From Rhynchopus euleeides (taxonomy: Eukaryota; Euglenozoa; Diplonemea; Diplonemida; Diplonemidae): a stretch of DNA of 64,000 nucleotides. The notes beneath the pieces are model-generated. The model made no database searches. It had not been told where the DNA came from and saw only the letters and a list, made by a program, of their open reading frames with translations. The stretch is taken from positions 930,001 to 994,000 of the forward strand of contig OY723284.1 of assembly GCA_963210315.1 (NCBI GenBank), in the 5' to 3' direction. The position numbers were made by a program, and so were the translations under genes. Shown piece by piece: positions 13,166-25,621 of the stretch; the stretch's first letter is position 1, and every line of letters begins with the position of its first letter.

Positions 13166-13173
13166 CGATTTCA

Positions 13174-14293
13174 AGGATCCTCCAAGGATGCCCAAAAAAA
13201 ACAGTGCAGTAAAGTAAAACGAAAATTACAATAAAAATAACACCGGAGAAAATAGCAGCAAAAAAAATTGGGCTTTCCGGGGAAAAGAAAACAGTTCAGA
13301 ACCGAATTGTTTTCCGGAATTAAAAGTGCCCTGCGTAACCTACCCCTGCCTGGCTATAGGGGAGGGGGAGGGAGGGGGGCATAAAAATATTTGATGCTGG
13401 TGCGACAGTTACGTCGTGGGCAGAAAGAAGAAGGATTCGTGTAGGTCTGGATAGCAACTCAAACCGGGGGGGGAGAGGCGGAGATACGGGGTCTTACATG
13501 AATTCTGGGGACATTTTGTTGGCCGTGCACTGATGCAGATGCACCAGCATATAGGTTTCTTTCACCGGAAGGAGAAGCACAGCCCGTTGGAACCAAGGAG
13601 GTAGATTGCCTCAGTCCAACGGGGTGTGGGTGTCTTCTCGGCGAGAAGAGGGCAGCCCAGGAGCCAACATATGCACGCAAGTGATTTTTGTCGTCGCAGT
13701 GACATCCCATTCGCCACAGAGGAAGGCAGGGAAGGATGTCATAGATGCTCTTTGCTATAGCGGCGCATGAAAGAAAAGGTGCAAATTTTGGTGCATTGCG
13801 CAGAGAGGGGTGGGCATGGCTGCAACCCTGCCTGAAGGTGCTGTGATCGCTTTTGTTGCATTGGCAGCTACCAGGTAGAGTCACTCCATCCAGCAACTGT
13901 GATGATATAGAGTCTCTTTGGTTGGATGCTGCCCGTTAGGCACAACGTCTCAAAGACCCGCGAAGTGGCATATATCACTTTGTTCTGAAGCTCCAGTCGT
14001 ACGATTTCATCAGTTACGCTGTGGCCTGCGTCACTTCTGCAATCACAGCCCTAAGCGAAGCCTGGCGGTTTATCTCATGGCGGGAACAGCCAGTGACTCA
14101 CTTGTGCATCTACCCCACAGGAGACCTGGCCGGTGCACATTTCTTCCTTTATAGTGATTCATGTTCGCCTGCCCAGTCGAATCATGCGTTATCGCTCTGT
14201 CCATCATCACATAAGGTGATGGTGGATCGCCATTCTACCAACCGCCCCTCTGGTTCAGAGGCTTGAGTGGGGCAAAAAGAAATTCAAGTTTAA
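13174..14293. other. no recognisable gene
   Basis: A short patch like the 6.9-7.7 kb ACTGCA repeats lies at the left, on the opposite strand. The remaining 900 bases are of ordinary composition, with open frames on both strands (for example 13459-13896 minus). I recognise no domain, so they are not called. Confidence 0.35.
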
Positions 14294-14747
14294 CCCTTTA
14301 GTTACCAACCACACACATGTGTGTGGGTAATTCAGTTTTTTTTGCCACTGGCGTTCAGGTACTTTCTACTAGGAATTTTTCACCGATTTTTTTTATGGTG
14401 AACTCGGATGTCGCAGTTCTTTCCACGAACAACCGAGACAAAAATTGGGCCACCGAAGGGCATATATTTGTTGCGAGTGCGAAAATCAGGAAAAATCGAG
14501 AATTTCCGAAAATTGGGGTTTTTCTGGTTTTGGGGCACTTTTGGTTCATTGGTGAGTAAAGTACCTTCCACTAAGAATTTTTCAAGATTTTTTTTATCGA
14601 ATAATGTTCCGAACTCAACGCGTCGTAATCTCGCAAATAACGCACCTTTTTCCGGGAAAAAATGCAGTCCCCTGTGAAAGAACATTTCCGGCGATACCCG
14701 CCCAGCACTTCAAATTGCGGGGGCCCGAGAAAATAGTTATTAATTAC

Positions 14748-14872
14748 ACGACACTAAAGTAGCCATTTTTTTACTCGAGTTTGGGATTTTTTTGCACGAG
14801 TCGCCGAAGGCGACGAGTGCAAAAAAACCCATACGAGAGTACAAAAATGGCTACTGTGGAGTGTAATTCGTG
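14748..14872. repeat. 125 bp perfect-type hairpin with GAA triloop
   Basis: A near-palindrome. The outer arms ATTACACGACACTAAAGTAG and CTACTGTGGAGTGTAAT close over AGCCATTTTT / AAAAATGGCT, and the centre is GTCGCC-GAA-GGCGAC (14800-14814). It may be an independent small MITE inside the piggyBac-like element. No clear target duplication. Confidence 0.6.
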
Positions 14873-14979
14873 ATTTTATCTTACAACACCACAATTTGAG
14901 TTGCTCCAAAATTCACGTTTTTTCTCCTGCACCCTGACTTTTTTCTCCTCCACCCCTGTTTTTTTCTACTAGACTTCAC

Positions 14980-17078
14980 ATGAATCTGCCCCGTTAACGG
15001 GTAACCGGTATTACCGGGTATTACCGGAAACCCGGTAATCGGCCTCCATTACCGGGTATTACCGGGTCAAAAACGGGTATTACCGGGTAAAATCGGGGGT
15101 ATTACCGGGTCCGGTAATACCCGTTTTCGTATTACCGGGGATTTTCCGTGGGAATTTCCTTGGTACAGGGATGGTTCGTGGGGTGTCGCAGTGAATCAAC
15201 TGCAGGGTTCTGGTGATCTTCCGTCTGGCAGTCCAAGGGAAGGTGCGCGGGGGGAATGTCAGGTGTTAGGTGACCCCCCTGCGTTATTCTGAAGGCCAGC
15301 CTCTGCAGCCCCTCCTGGCCCACCCCTCACAGGGGCGGCCCTGGGAACACTGGGAGTGGGAACGGCTGGGGAACACCCACGTTCAGTACAACCAAGATCT
15401 ATGAGGCAGGCTTTGCGGCATGGCGGTGGGGGGCTGTGTTGGCGTGGCGTGCCCCGATGATTACACAAACAAAGGTCGAGATAATGAGCCCAGGCCCTGA
15501 TTCCAACACCTGTTCGTTCAACCAAGATCTATGAGGGACACACACCCCCCTGTCTGTGCCTGTGTCCTCCGTGTGTTGCCTCCTCTCCCTCCCTCTTCAA
15601 TGCACTTCATGGCCTCGTCCGCTTCCACGGAGGCAGAGCGTGTCGTCACACAACAGGCCGTCCACGAGGCTAAGTTCTTTGAAGCATGCATCATGACTTG
15701 TCCCGACTCGAACCAAGCTGATGATTTATCAGAGGGACCAGTAGCCAGGCAAGATGACAAGAAGCAGGCGCAACTCGTGCATATTGAGGGCCTGGTCGAA
15801 TCCACGTTTTGCTGGGACTTCTCTGGATTGCATCATATCGTAAGGGGTCGCTCAAATACCTTGCCGCACCAGCCCGGATCTTAGCTGCAGGTCCTGTACA
15901 GAGTGCCAGGTGATCTTGTCAAGGGTGTCGCCAGAGAGGCTTCACATGGGAATGGGCGTCTTGTTGTGGAGCGTATCACAGAGAATTTCTCAAAATGGAA
16001 ACGTGTCGACACCACAACTCCAGAACCAGCTCTTCCCGTCCACCTGCCCAAACCAGCCGTTGTCTGGGAGTCGTCAGGCCACCACGTGGGTCGACTGCAG
16101 GCTGGTTAGCTTCCGCTCATCATACACGGGGCGGATACTCAGCGTCCCGAAGGCAGGTGCGATTATCCACCTTGGCCCGAGGGCAGTCCAGTGGCGAGCC
16201 CGTGTTGAAGCCACCCCAGCAAATATAGCAAGTCCGCTCACCGTACTGTGACCTGTTGTGGTAGGAACCACAAGCCCGGCCACGCCAAGAAGCATCTCTC
16301 GGTACCATAATGCTCGTTGGCTGCTCGCAGGTGTGTTGCGACAAGCACCCAGCCAGCAGAGCGATGTGACCGAATAACGGAGCTGGCGTGACCACTCGAG
16401 CCTGGGGTAAGAGAAGATGGCTTCCCTGAACGAAGGATCGATCATTGAAAACGAGGAGCCCTTCGCTCTGTGCCACTTTGCAACCATTTGGTGACGCACC
16501 GTTTCTGCATTTCTGAGCCAAGGTCCTTAAATGATGGAAGCTACGGGAACAGTGCCCTCTCTGTGATGGAACCTTCATTGGTTCAGAATGTGCCTGCCCC
16601 AAGACCCTGTTGGCCCAGGCAGTCACTGCCCCCCAATGGAATGGGGCTCGCAGACTTTGGGAGAGGAAGGTGGTCCTATGATCACGCCTGTCTCATTACG
16701 CGTGTGATCGACTGCCTGATCTGACGACACCGCCGGCTCTGGAAGGGCTCAGGTGGTGTGTGGGCACCGTGCAGTAGTCAGCATTGCTGCGAAACTCGAA
16801 AAGTCTGCAGTGAGCCACACAAACCAGACGTGAACTGCGGAACCCGGCTTTCGATCACCCCATGCGCCATAGAATCCAATGTCGACCACAACACACTGCT
16901 AAGGGGAAGGGAATCAACCCAAAAACAAAGGGAAATTCCCATGGAAAATCCCCGGTAGCGCTACCGGGCTATAACCGGGTATTACCGGGCAAACGGGTAT
17001 TACCGGACCCGGTAATACCCGTTTTTCGACCCGGTAATACCCGGTAATACCCGGTAGCCGTTAACGGGGCAGATTCAT
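14980..17078. mobile_element. GGTAATACC-array element, about 2.1 kb, nested in the piggyBac-like element
   Basis: The ends are inverted: ATGAATCTGCCCCGTTAACG at the left and CGTTAACGGGGCAGATTCAT at the right. Each end is followed inward by an array of GGTATTACC / GGTAATACC words (14998-15140 and 16960-17060). TAGACT occurs on both outer sides, a possible 6 bp duplication that is not clean at the left. The 1.8 kb interior has open frames on both strands. A minus-strand frame at 16120-16626 includes a CYICWGG segment, but I cannot assign a family. Confidence 0.7.
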
Positions 17079-17851
17079 GTAGACTAGTAGAAAAAAGTAG
17101 GGGTGCAGGGTAGTAATGGGAGTAACGAAAATTGTGGTGGAGTAATATAAAAAAAATTTCGAGAAAAAAATGTTCTCGGAAACGGCTGGAACAGCGCGTT
17201 TCACGACAGCAAAAAATCTGAAAAAAAATCCAAATTTGAAAAATTTTCCGGCCGAAACCAATTTTCGGACCCACCTATTTTTCGGTTTTTGGTGGTTTCT
17301 GGCCACCCGAGGGTCCTGCACCTGTGGTCACAGAAATGGCCTCGAAACACCCCCAAGCCCCCTAAAAACGCATTTCTGGAAGGATACGTCCCAAAACTGC
17401 CCGAAAGGTGCGTCTGAGTCTGGTGACCTGACCCCACAAACCCTGTATTTTTCGCCTTTTTGACCAAAAAATTGGGTCGGCAGGCAAAATTCGGAATTTT
17501 TTGAATTTTTCACCAAGTCTCGGCATCGTGGAATGCAATGTCCTCGTTCTGCCCGAAAAACGCATTTTTCGGATTTTTTCCCCGAATCTGGGGGTCTGGT
17601 TTGGAAATGTGGTTGGGCTCCAAAATCGAACAAAAATATTTTGGGTGGTCATTGGGAGTCGCCTCCCATGGGGAAAAAAATATTTTTTCCTCAAAAAAAA
17701 GTTGATTCTCGGACAGTTCTGAAACAACGCATTTCACCATGAAAAGAAATTCCGATTTTGGTGGAGTAGAAAATTCCTTACTGGGGAAGGTGGCCAAACT
17801 CTCGAATTTTTGGCATTTTAAATCGTACCCCCCTGGTCTCTAAAGGGTTAA

Positions 17852-19469
17852 AAAAAACACGTGTGCGTGAGGACCGCGGGGGTGATCGCAGCAAGAGCAT
17901 GCCGCTTTCATGCAAATAAACCCCCACCCCACTCCCCACATCATATTCATGCGAGTGACGGATCGAATTCACACCAGATTCCCTTCCCCCATCCCTCCTC
18001 ACCCACCCACCCCGAGTAAGGAATGGCAACACCTGCCTGTCTTTTTTCCCGCTGATGAATGATATGAATCGGTAGAACGTGGGGGGTGGTAGGTGGTGGT
18101 GGGGGGGGATGGGGAGAGGTGCCATCTCTGACCGGTATTCAATAACACCACACTTGCTGATTCGTTGCACCCCCCTCCACAAGGGCCTTGTTGTCAAGGG
18201 GGGGGGGGTGGGGTGGGAGGGGTTCACCACCCATTATCCATGTGACAGCCAACGAGCACGGATCCGAATGAACGCCCAACCGCCAGCCCTTGATTTTCTA
18301 ACGCGCGGGCAGAGTGGTGGCTTTGGGCAACGAACGGGATTTCTTTTCCACCCGCGGTTTGCAGTTTTGCATATATTTTTTGCTTATGTGTTGGGCGGTG
18401 GGGGTGGGGGTGGGGGTGGGGGGGTGGGGATTTTTTGATAGAAATATCGGAACGAAAAGGGAAGGAACACAATTCAAGGAGACCGGATGAAGACGCAGCG
18501 AAATATCAACCAAAACTGTAAAAATAGAGGGGGGGGGAGGGGGAGGGGGGGTGCATGGGAAAGAGAAGAGAAAAGAACAGCGGAAGGACTGGCAATACGA
18601 GTGTCGCTAAAAAAAGGGCGCCTCAAATGGCCTCAATCCCTGGCAAGCCTTTGACCCGCTAGACGTTTGGGGGGTGGGGGTGGGGTCGGTGGGGGAGGGG
18701 GGGCAGGTGAGGCAACAGTAATTATTTAAAGAGCAACGACCCCCAACGACACCCCCCCCCCCACTTCCCTGATCCCGTTGATATTTCAGGGCGATTCAGG
18801 GGCAAGCCGTGGCGGTTCCTCCTTCCACCCCACCCCCTCCTTTGACTCAAACTACAGATGATCAGGCTGCGATGTTTGTGTTGTTCTGAGGGTGTGGGTG
18901 TGGGTGTGGGGGCGGGGTGGGATGGGATAGGGTGGGGGTGGGTGGGTAGGGCAACGCAACCCCGGCCCCTCTGTGAAAGGGGCTCTGTCAGAGGCGCATC
19001 CCCGCCCCCCCCCCCTCCTCCTCCTCCCACCCCCTTCCCCTCCCTTTCGTGTCTGCGTGTCCCTACGTGCCCTGCTAAGCATTGTTTGCTTTTTCGACAC
19101 TGCGTGAGTGCTACACTCTATGCACAGTACACACACACACGTTCATCTTTTTAGTTTAGTGTAGGACGCACCAAGCGAGCCCTAGCGCTGCCTCCACTGT
19201 AATGTAAGCACGCACACACACAGACCTTTTGTTGCTTTCTTCAACTCCCCCCTCCCCCCCAACCCGGGGGCAACTTCGCCTCTGTGATGGAGGAATGGAG
19301 AGGTCATCTCTGAGAACGGGTGAGAGAGTTGCTCGGGACTGGTGTGACCCGCTGCAGCGGGGATAGAACCCCCCGGCCTGCCCGAGGGAGGAGTGTGGCT
19401 TTTCCGAGAGTGCAGGTGGGGCAGCCCTCCCCCTCTTGCAGGGAGGGGGGTGGGGGGGGGGGGGGGTTA
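17852..19469. other. no gene seen; G-rich low complexity
   Basis: Poly-G and GGGT/GGGGGT tracts (18198-18210, 18398-18428, 18528-18550, 18890-18950), C-rich blocks and a short CA run near 19130-19140. No supported coding region. Confidence 0.4.
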
Positions 19470-20617
19470 GGGGGGGTCAAATGGGGGTGACAAACACGAT
19501 TTTTCAAAAAACCGGCGCAGAGGCCCCAAAGCCCCCGTAAACCCTCCAAACCCCCCCAGATCGGTCCGGAAACCCATCGAACCCCACTTTTCCACCATTC
19601 CGGGCACCTCAGGTGCCCGAATTGGGGTACCTAAATTTTGTGCCACCGTTTGGTACCGGACAGTGCCACTGTGTGGGAGGTTGGAAAAGAAAATGCCCCA
19701 ACACACCACATCTGAGGGTTGCAATGCATGTTGCTTGCCAACCACGTCATCCGGTGGGTGTCAGGCGCTATGTAGGTGGCATGAGCCAGGTCTTCGATGT
19801 GTTCTGGCTTGTATATGTACCTCCCTGCCTGCGGCACAGGCACTGCCTTTGTCCCCCACACCAGCCACAGAGAGCGTATTGTACTCGGTCCACGGTTGCT
19901 GATTCATTGTGATGCGTTGTATCCTCGAGTGAACGTCACACACTAGTGGCACCACCACCCGCCATCCGAGAGCTGTATTGGCTTTGCGCCCTTCCGTTGC
20001 ATTCACCTCGCCACGCATATTGCACCGTTCAGTACCAGTGCTCTTGGGCCAGGCAAAGTAGACCGCAGCAACTACCAATTCTGGCACAATGGGTACCACG
20101 ACAGCGCACTTCGTGTGTTCCCGGAATGTACAGCTCGTGTTGCAACAGTCGTTGTCAACACATCCCGGGTGTGGAGCACTGCTGCACAGGAATCACACGA
20201 CCATCTGGACTTGTTCCGTACCTACAGGCAGCCTCCCGGTGCATGGTGGCAGGGAGGTACATATACAAGCCAGAACACATCGAAGACCTGGCTCATGCCA
20301 CCTACATAGCGCCTGACACCCACCGGATGACGTGGTTGGCAAGCAACATGCATTGCAACCCTCAGATGTGGTGTGTTGGGGCATTTTCTTTTCCAACCTC
20401 CCACACAGTGGCACTGTCCGGTACCAAACGGTGGCACAAAATTTAGGTACCCCAATTCGGGCACCTGAGGTGCCCGGAATGGTGGAAAAGTGGGGTTCGA
20501 TGGGTTTCCGGACCGATCTGGGGGGGTTTGGAGGGTTTACGGGGGCTTTGGGGCCTCTGCGCCGGTTTTTTGAAAAATCGTGTTTGTCCACGTAAAAGGG
20601 TGGCATTTGACCCCCCC
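19470..20617. mobile_element. G7-end element family 1, copy A (1148 bp, TA TSD)
   Basis: Starts GGGGGGGTCAAATG after TA (19468-19469) and ends CATTTGACCCCCCC before TA (20618-20619). The terminal inverted repeats are very long, about 350 bp, leaving a unique middle of roughly 440 bp. Copies B (21003-22150) and C (24460-25607) have the same length and are nearly identical, so amplification is recent. The middle has open frames on both strands, repeated in every copy, without a recognised transposase motif. TA duplication would suit a Tc1/mariner/IS630-type mobiliser, but this is inference. Confidence 0.9.
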
Positions 20618-20619
20618 TA

Positions 20620-21002
20620 GGGGGGGGGGGGGTGGGGTAAGGTAACCTTCTTTTGATTGGTGCCGGAGGGGTGACTCACATGCGTTTTCGTGCGTGCTCT
20701 AAAATTCAAGCTCAAACAGCAGGCAGCGTCCGCAGGGGGGGGGGGTTTCAATTGTAGAAAACTACGTTGCGTACACTGGCTTGTGTCCGCAGGGGAGGGG
20801 GGAGAAGGGGGCGGCTGTGGGACAATAGGCCATTCGGGGGGGAGGGGGTGGTGATATATTTGAGAAGATGCGGGGCAGGCGTGGGGAGGGGGGGGGGTGT
20901 AGGGCTGTCAGAAGAATCTAAAAGGAATAGAAGGCAAGGGAAGGTGGGGAGGGGGGGGGGGGCAGGGGTAATTCATTGATACGAGTGCGGGGGGGGGGGG
21001 TA
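20620..21002. other. spacer between copies A and B of the G7-end element
   Basis: About 380 bases of G-rich spacer with three poly-G runs. No gene or repeat end seen. Confidence 0.5.
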
Positions 21003-22150
21003 GGGGGGGTCAAATGCCCCCCTTTTACGTGGATAAACACGATTTTTCAAAAAACCGGCGCAGAGGCCCCAAAGCCCCCGTAAACCCTCCAAACCCCCCC
21101 AGATCGGTCCGGAAACCCATCGAACCCCACTTTTCCACCATTCCGGGCACCTCAGGTGCCCGAATTGGGGTACCTAAATTTTGTGCCACCGTTTGGTACC
21201 GTACAGTGCCACTGTGTGGGAGGTTGGAAAAGAAAATGCCCCAACACACCACATCTGAGGGTTGCAATGCATGTTGCTTGCCAACCACGTCATCCGGTGG
21301 GTGTCAGGCGCTATGTAGGTGGCATTAGCCAGGTCTTCGATGTGTTCTGGCTTGTATATGTACCTCCCTGCCTGCGGCACAGGCACTGCCTTTGTCCCCC
21401 ACACCAGCCACAGAGAGCGTATTGTACTCGGTCCACGGTTGCTGATTCATTGTGATGCGTTGCATCCTCGAGTGAACGTCACACACTAGTGGCACCACCA
21501 CCCGCCATCCGAGAGCTGTATTGACTTTGCGCGCTTCCGTTGCATTCACCTCGCCACGCATATTGCACCGTTCAGTACCAGTGCTCTTGGGCCAGGCAAA
21601 GTAGACCGCAGCAACTACCAATTCTGGCACAATGGGTACCACGACAGCGCATTTCGTGTGTTCCCGGAATGTACAGCTCGTGTTGCAACAGTCGTTGTCA
21701 ACACATCCCGGTTGTGGAGCACTGCTGCACAGGAATCACACGACCATCTGGACTTGTTCCGTACCTACAGGCAGCCTCCCGGTGCATGGTGGCAGGGAGG
21801 TATATATACAAGCCAGAACACATCGAAGACCTGGCTAATGCCACCTACATAGCGCCTGACACCCACCGGATGACGTGGTTGGCAAGCAACATGCATTGCA
21901 ACCCTCAGATGTGGTGTGTTGGGGCATTTTCTTTTCCAACCTCCCACGCAGTGGCACTGTACGGTACCAAACGGTGGCACAAAATTTAGGTACCCCAATT
22001 CGGGCACCTGAGGTGCCCGGAATGGTGGAAAAGTGGGGTTCGATGGGTTTCCGGACCGATCTGGGGGGGTTTGGAGGGTTTACGGGGGCTTTGGGGCCTC
22101 TGCGCCGGTTTTTTGAAAAATCGTGTTTGTCACCCCCATTTGACCCCCCC
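21003..22150. mobile_element. G7-end element family 1, copy B (1148 bp, TA TSD)
   Basis: Same orientation as copy A, with TA at 21001-21002 and 22151-22152. It differs from A by only scattered substitutions. After its right TA comes a run of 15 G, another TA, and then directly the start of the related element at 22170. Confidence 0.9.
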
Positions 22151-22169
22151 TAGGGGGGGGGGGGGGGTA

Positions 22170-23989
22170 GGGGGGGTCTACTGGGGGACACGGTGGGATC
22201 TTGTAAATTTTACATGTATAACTACAAGTATAATACATGTATTATACATGTATAATACATGTATATGCCTGAAATATACATGTAAAATACATGTATATCA
22301 AGTAAAAATACATGTATAATACTTGCATGTCAACTATTATACATGTATTTTTACTTGATATACATGTATTTTACATGTATATTTCATGCATTTACATGTA
22401 TTTTACATGTATAATACTTGTCATGCAAGTATTATACATGTAAAATACTTGCATGACAAGTAAAATACTTGCATGCAAGTAAAATACATGTATTTTACTT
22501 GCATGCAAGTATTTTACTTGTCATGCAAGTATTATACATGTATTTTACTTGTCATGCAAGTATTTTACATGTATAATACTTGCATGACAAGTATTATACA
22601 TGTAAAATACATGTAAATGCATGAAATATACATGTAAAATACATGTATATCAAGTAAAAATGCATGTATAATAGTTGACATGCAAGTATTATACATGTAT
22701 TTTTACTTGATATACATGTATTTTACATGTATATTTCAGGCATATACATGTATTATACATGTATAATAGTTGACATGCAAGTATTATACATGTATAATAC
22801 ATGTATATACTTGTAGTTATACATGTAAAATTTACAAGATCCCACCGTGGAAACATTGGCCAAATTTTGAGAAACACGTTTTTGACCCCAAAAAGGTCGT
22901 TCTGGTGCCAGAAAGTGCCCAATATACTCCGGAAACTCGTTTCCGCCCACTCCCAGGGGGTGGAATGCCCCCGACGATGCCGTTTTTAGCAACCAAAATT
23001 TTTGGGACAGAACTTGTACCTGGGCTGCACACCACAGGACACATCAAGCAGAGCAAACACACCTCAACCTGCCAGATGCACAGAAGAACTATTGTCGTTG
23101 ATTGTTCTGAAACATAACAGCTTCTCGGTGCCCTCCAGAGGTCAAAAGCCAAGCCAATATGAGGTAATCGCGCCAGGAACAGTTGTGGGAGAAGTACGGT
23201 ACAGTTCGTGTCCCATTTGACGCTGTTCTTGGGAGCTTACGGCAGCTGGGTCTGTGTGGCACGGCGCATCCGTTGCCAGGGAGCGCGTCCTCGGGTGTGG
23301 TGCCTCACCTGCGAGCCTGTGGCACAGGGACGCCATACGAGAGTCTCTCAGATGCCTCCTCTGATGGGAGGCAGCTGACTGGAACAGGCACCTGGTACAG
23401 CAGGCACGGGTACAAGAAGTGGCCAGAAATAGCGCTCAGCAGAAGCGCAAGATTTTCCCGTCTCAGCTTCCAGCCCCAACTTCCGCTCAACGGTATTGTC
23501 GGGAAGTACTCAGGCATGGCTGCATTGTCAAATGGGAGGCTGATTGGGTGCCACAAATGACTGGATTGAGGGAGTCGACGGAGTCTACAGTTGAGATACG
23601 GGCCAGTCTCTCAAAGGAAGAGGAAACCAGACCTGATTGCTCTCGCCGACGAGCAGGGTGTCGTGAAGGGCGCAGTTCACGTACCAGAACGACGGACGGA
23701 CCTCCTGAGGGCCATCCGGCGCCGCTGGCAGTCCCTGAGGGTGATACAAAGGGCAACAGCGGAAATAAGCAGACTGCACAAATAGCCCCAGGAACAAGTT
23801 CTGTCCCAAAAAAATTCGTTGCTAAAAAAAGCATCGTCGGGGGCATACCACCCCCTGGGAGTGGGCGGAAACGAGTTTCCGGAGCATATTGTGCACTTTC
23901 TGCCAGCAGAATCACCTTTTTAGGGTCAAAAACTCGTTTCTCAAAATTTGGCCAATGTACACGCTTTTTTAGGTGCAGTAGACCCCCCC
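22170..23989. mobile_element. G7-end element family 2, interrupted (1820 bp, native about 1157 bp)
   Basis: Starts GGGGGGGTCTACTG after TA (22168-22169) and ends CAGTAGACCCCCCC before TA (23990-23991). The inverted repeats of about 200 bp run through TTGGCCAAATTTTGAGAAAC and CGTTTCCGCCCACTCCCAGG. The left repeat is split by the AT-rich foldback element at 22189-22849; without it the element is about 1157 bp, matching family 1. The interior (23030-23780) has an open plus frame near 23591-23785 (KPDLIALADEQG...), not assigned. Confidence 0.85.
22189..22849. mobile_element. AT-rich foldback element of ACATGT words (661 bp)
   Basis: Ends CACGGTGGGATCTTGTAAAT and ATTTACAAGATCCCACCGTG are perfect inverted repeats. 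Between them almost every base belongs to ACATGTA, TATAATAC, TACTTGCATG or their complements, so the whole element can fold on itself. It sits in the left repeat of the family 2 element. A 2 bp GA duplication is possible. A shorter relative is at 58364-58642. Confidence 0.9.
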
Positions 23990-23994
23990 TAGGG

Positions 23995-24439
23995 CAGTGG
24001 TGGCTGCGTACGCGTACGCAGCGTGATTTTCAAAAAGTGCGTACGGCGTACGCGTACGCGTACGGCGCTGCGTACGGCAGTCTATGGAGCACAGGAGACG
24101 GCCATGGCCGCACACCAAATCCGACAGTCGAACTCAGGTGTACCAGGGGCAGCCTCCGAGCCTTCCAGTCGGAAGTGGTACCTTTTGCAGTATGCTTGCG
24201 GGTGTACTTGCAGGTGTTGCGAGTTATTCGCCACGTGCGCGGCAAGGAACCATCTGTGAAAGGCAAGAGCAAAGGCCAGGGCCCAGCCACCCGCTGGGTG
24301 GCCTACTGTGTGCTGAGAGACCTGGAATACCAGCCGTACGCAAAATCTGCGTACGCGTACGCAGCGCGATTTTCAGAAAGTGCGTACGGCGTACGGCGTA
24401 CGCGTACGCGTACCGTACGGCCGTACGCTGCCACCACTG
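23995..24439. mobile_element. hAT-like MITE with CGTACG arrays, copy 1 (445 bp)
   Basis: Begins CAGTGGTGGC and ends GCCACCACTG. It is flanked by CCCTAGGG (23987-23994) and GCCTAGGG (24440-24447), an 8 bp duplication with one mismatch. CAGTG-type ends and 8 bp duplications are hAT hallmarks. Both ends carry dense CGTACG / GCGTACGC words. The middle of about 270 bp is shared with copy 2 at 28131-28568 with only a few substitutions. No transposase. Confidence 0.88.
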
Positions 24440-24459
24440 GCCTAGGGGGGGGGGGGTTA

Positions 24460-25607
24460 GGGGGGGTCAAATGCCACCCTTTTACGTGGACAAACACGAT
24501 TTTTCAAAAAACCGGCGCAGAGGCCCCAAAGCCCCCGTAAACCCTCCAAACCCCCCCAGATCGGTCCGGAAACCCATCGAACCCCACTTTTCCACCATTC
24601 CGGGCACCTCAGGTGCCCGAATTGGGGTACCTAAATTTTGTGCCACCGTTTGGTACCGGACAGTGCCACTGTGTGGGAGGTTGGAAAAGAAAATGCCCCA
24701 ACACACCACATCTGAGGGTTGCAATGCATGTTGCTTGCCAACCACGTCATCCGGTGGGTGTCAGGCGCTATGTAGGTGGCATTAGCCAGGTCTTCGATGA
24801 GTTCTGGCTTGTATATGTACCTCCCTGCCACCATGCACCGGGAGGCTGCCTGTAGGTACGGAACAAGTCCAGATGGTCGTGTGATTCCTGTGCAGCAGTG
24901 CTCCACAACCGGGATGTGTTGACAACGACTGTTGCAACACGAGCTGTACATTCCGGGAACACACGAAGTGCGCTGTCGTGGTACCCATTGTGCCAGAATT
25001 GGTAGTTGCTGCGGTCTACTTTGCCTGGCCCAAGAGCACTGGTACTGAACGGTGCAATATGCGTGGCGAGGTGAATGCAACGGAAGGGCGCAAAGTCAAT
25101 ACAGCTCTCGGATGGCGGGTGGTGGTGCCACTAGTGTGTGACGTTCACTCGAGGATACAACGCATCACAATGAATCAGCAACCGTGGACCGAGTACAATA
25201 CGCTCTCTGTGGCTGGTGTGGGGGACAAAGGCAGTGCCTGTGCCGCAGGCAGGGAGGTACATATACAAGCCAGAACACATCGAAGACCTGGCTCATGCCA
25301 CCTACATAGCGCCTGACACCCACCGGATGACGTGGTTGGCAAGCAACATGCATTGCAACCCTCAGATGTGGTGTGTTGGGGCATTTTCTTTTCCAACCTC
25401 CCACACAGTGGCACTGTCCGGTACCAAACGGTGGCACAAAATTTAGGTACCCCAATTCGGGCACCTGAGGTGCCCGGAATGGTGGAAAAGTGGGGTTCGA
25501 TGGGTTTCCGGACCGATCTGGGGGGGTTTGGAGGGTTTACGGGGGCTTTGGGGCCTCTGCGCCGGTTTTTTGAAAAATCGTGTTTGTCACCCCCATTTGA
25601 CCCCCCC
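24460..25607. mobile_element. G7-end element family 1, copy C (1148 bp, opposite orientation)
   Basis: Same ends and length as copies A and B, with TA at 24458-24459 and 25608-25609, but the unique middle reads in the opposite direction. The element was therefore inserted the other way round. Its right TA is followed by ten G and another TA, where the family 3 element begins. Confidence 0.9.
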
Positions 25608-25621
25608 TAGGGGGGGGGGTA

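Larger units (their letters stand above)
14294..17847. mobile_element. piggyBac-like element, 3554 bp, with TTAA target duplication
   Basis: The sequence reads TTAA-CCCTTTAG at the left (TTAA 14290-14293) and CTAAAGGG-TTAA at the right (TTAA 17848-17851). The four-base TTAA duplication and CCYT-type ends are the signature of the piggyBac superfamily. Inside the left end a 60 bp block (ACTTTCTACTAGGAATTTTT) recurs about 195 bases later, and a related block is inverted near the right end. No DDD transposase frame is visible, so it appears non-autonomous. Its middle is taken up by the GGTAATACC element at 14980-17078. Confidence 0.8.

Noticed and set aside
23419-24540. A 373-codon open frame spanning 23.4-24.5 kb as a gene
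   Set aside because: It runs through the right half of the family 2 element, its terminal repeat, the hAT-like MITE and into family 1 copy C. The frame is accidental.
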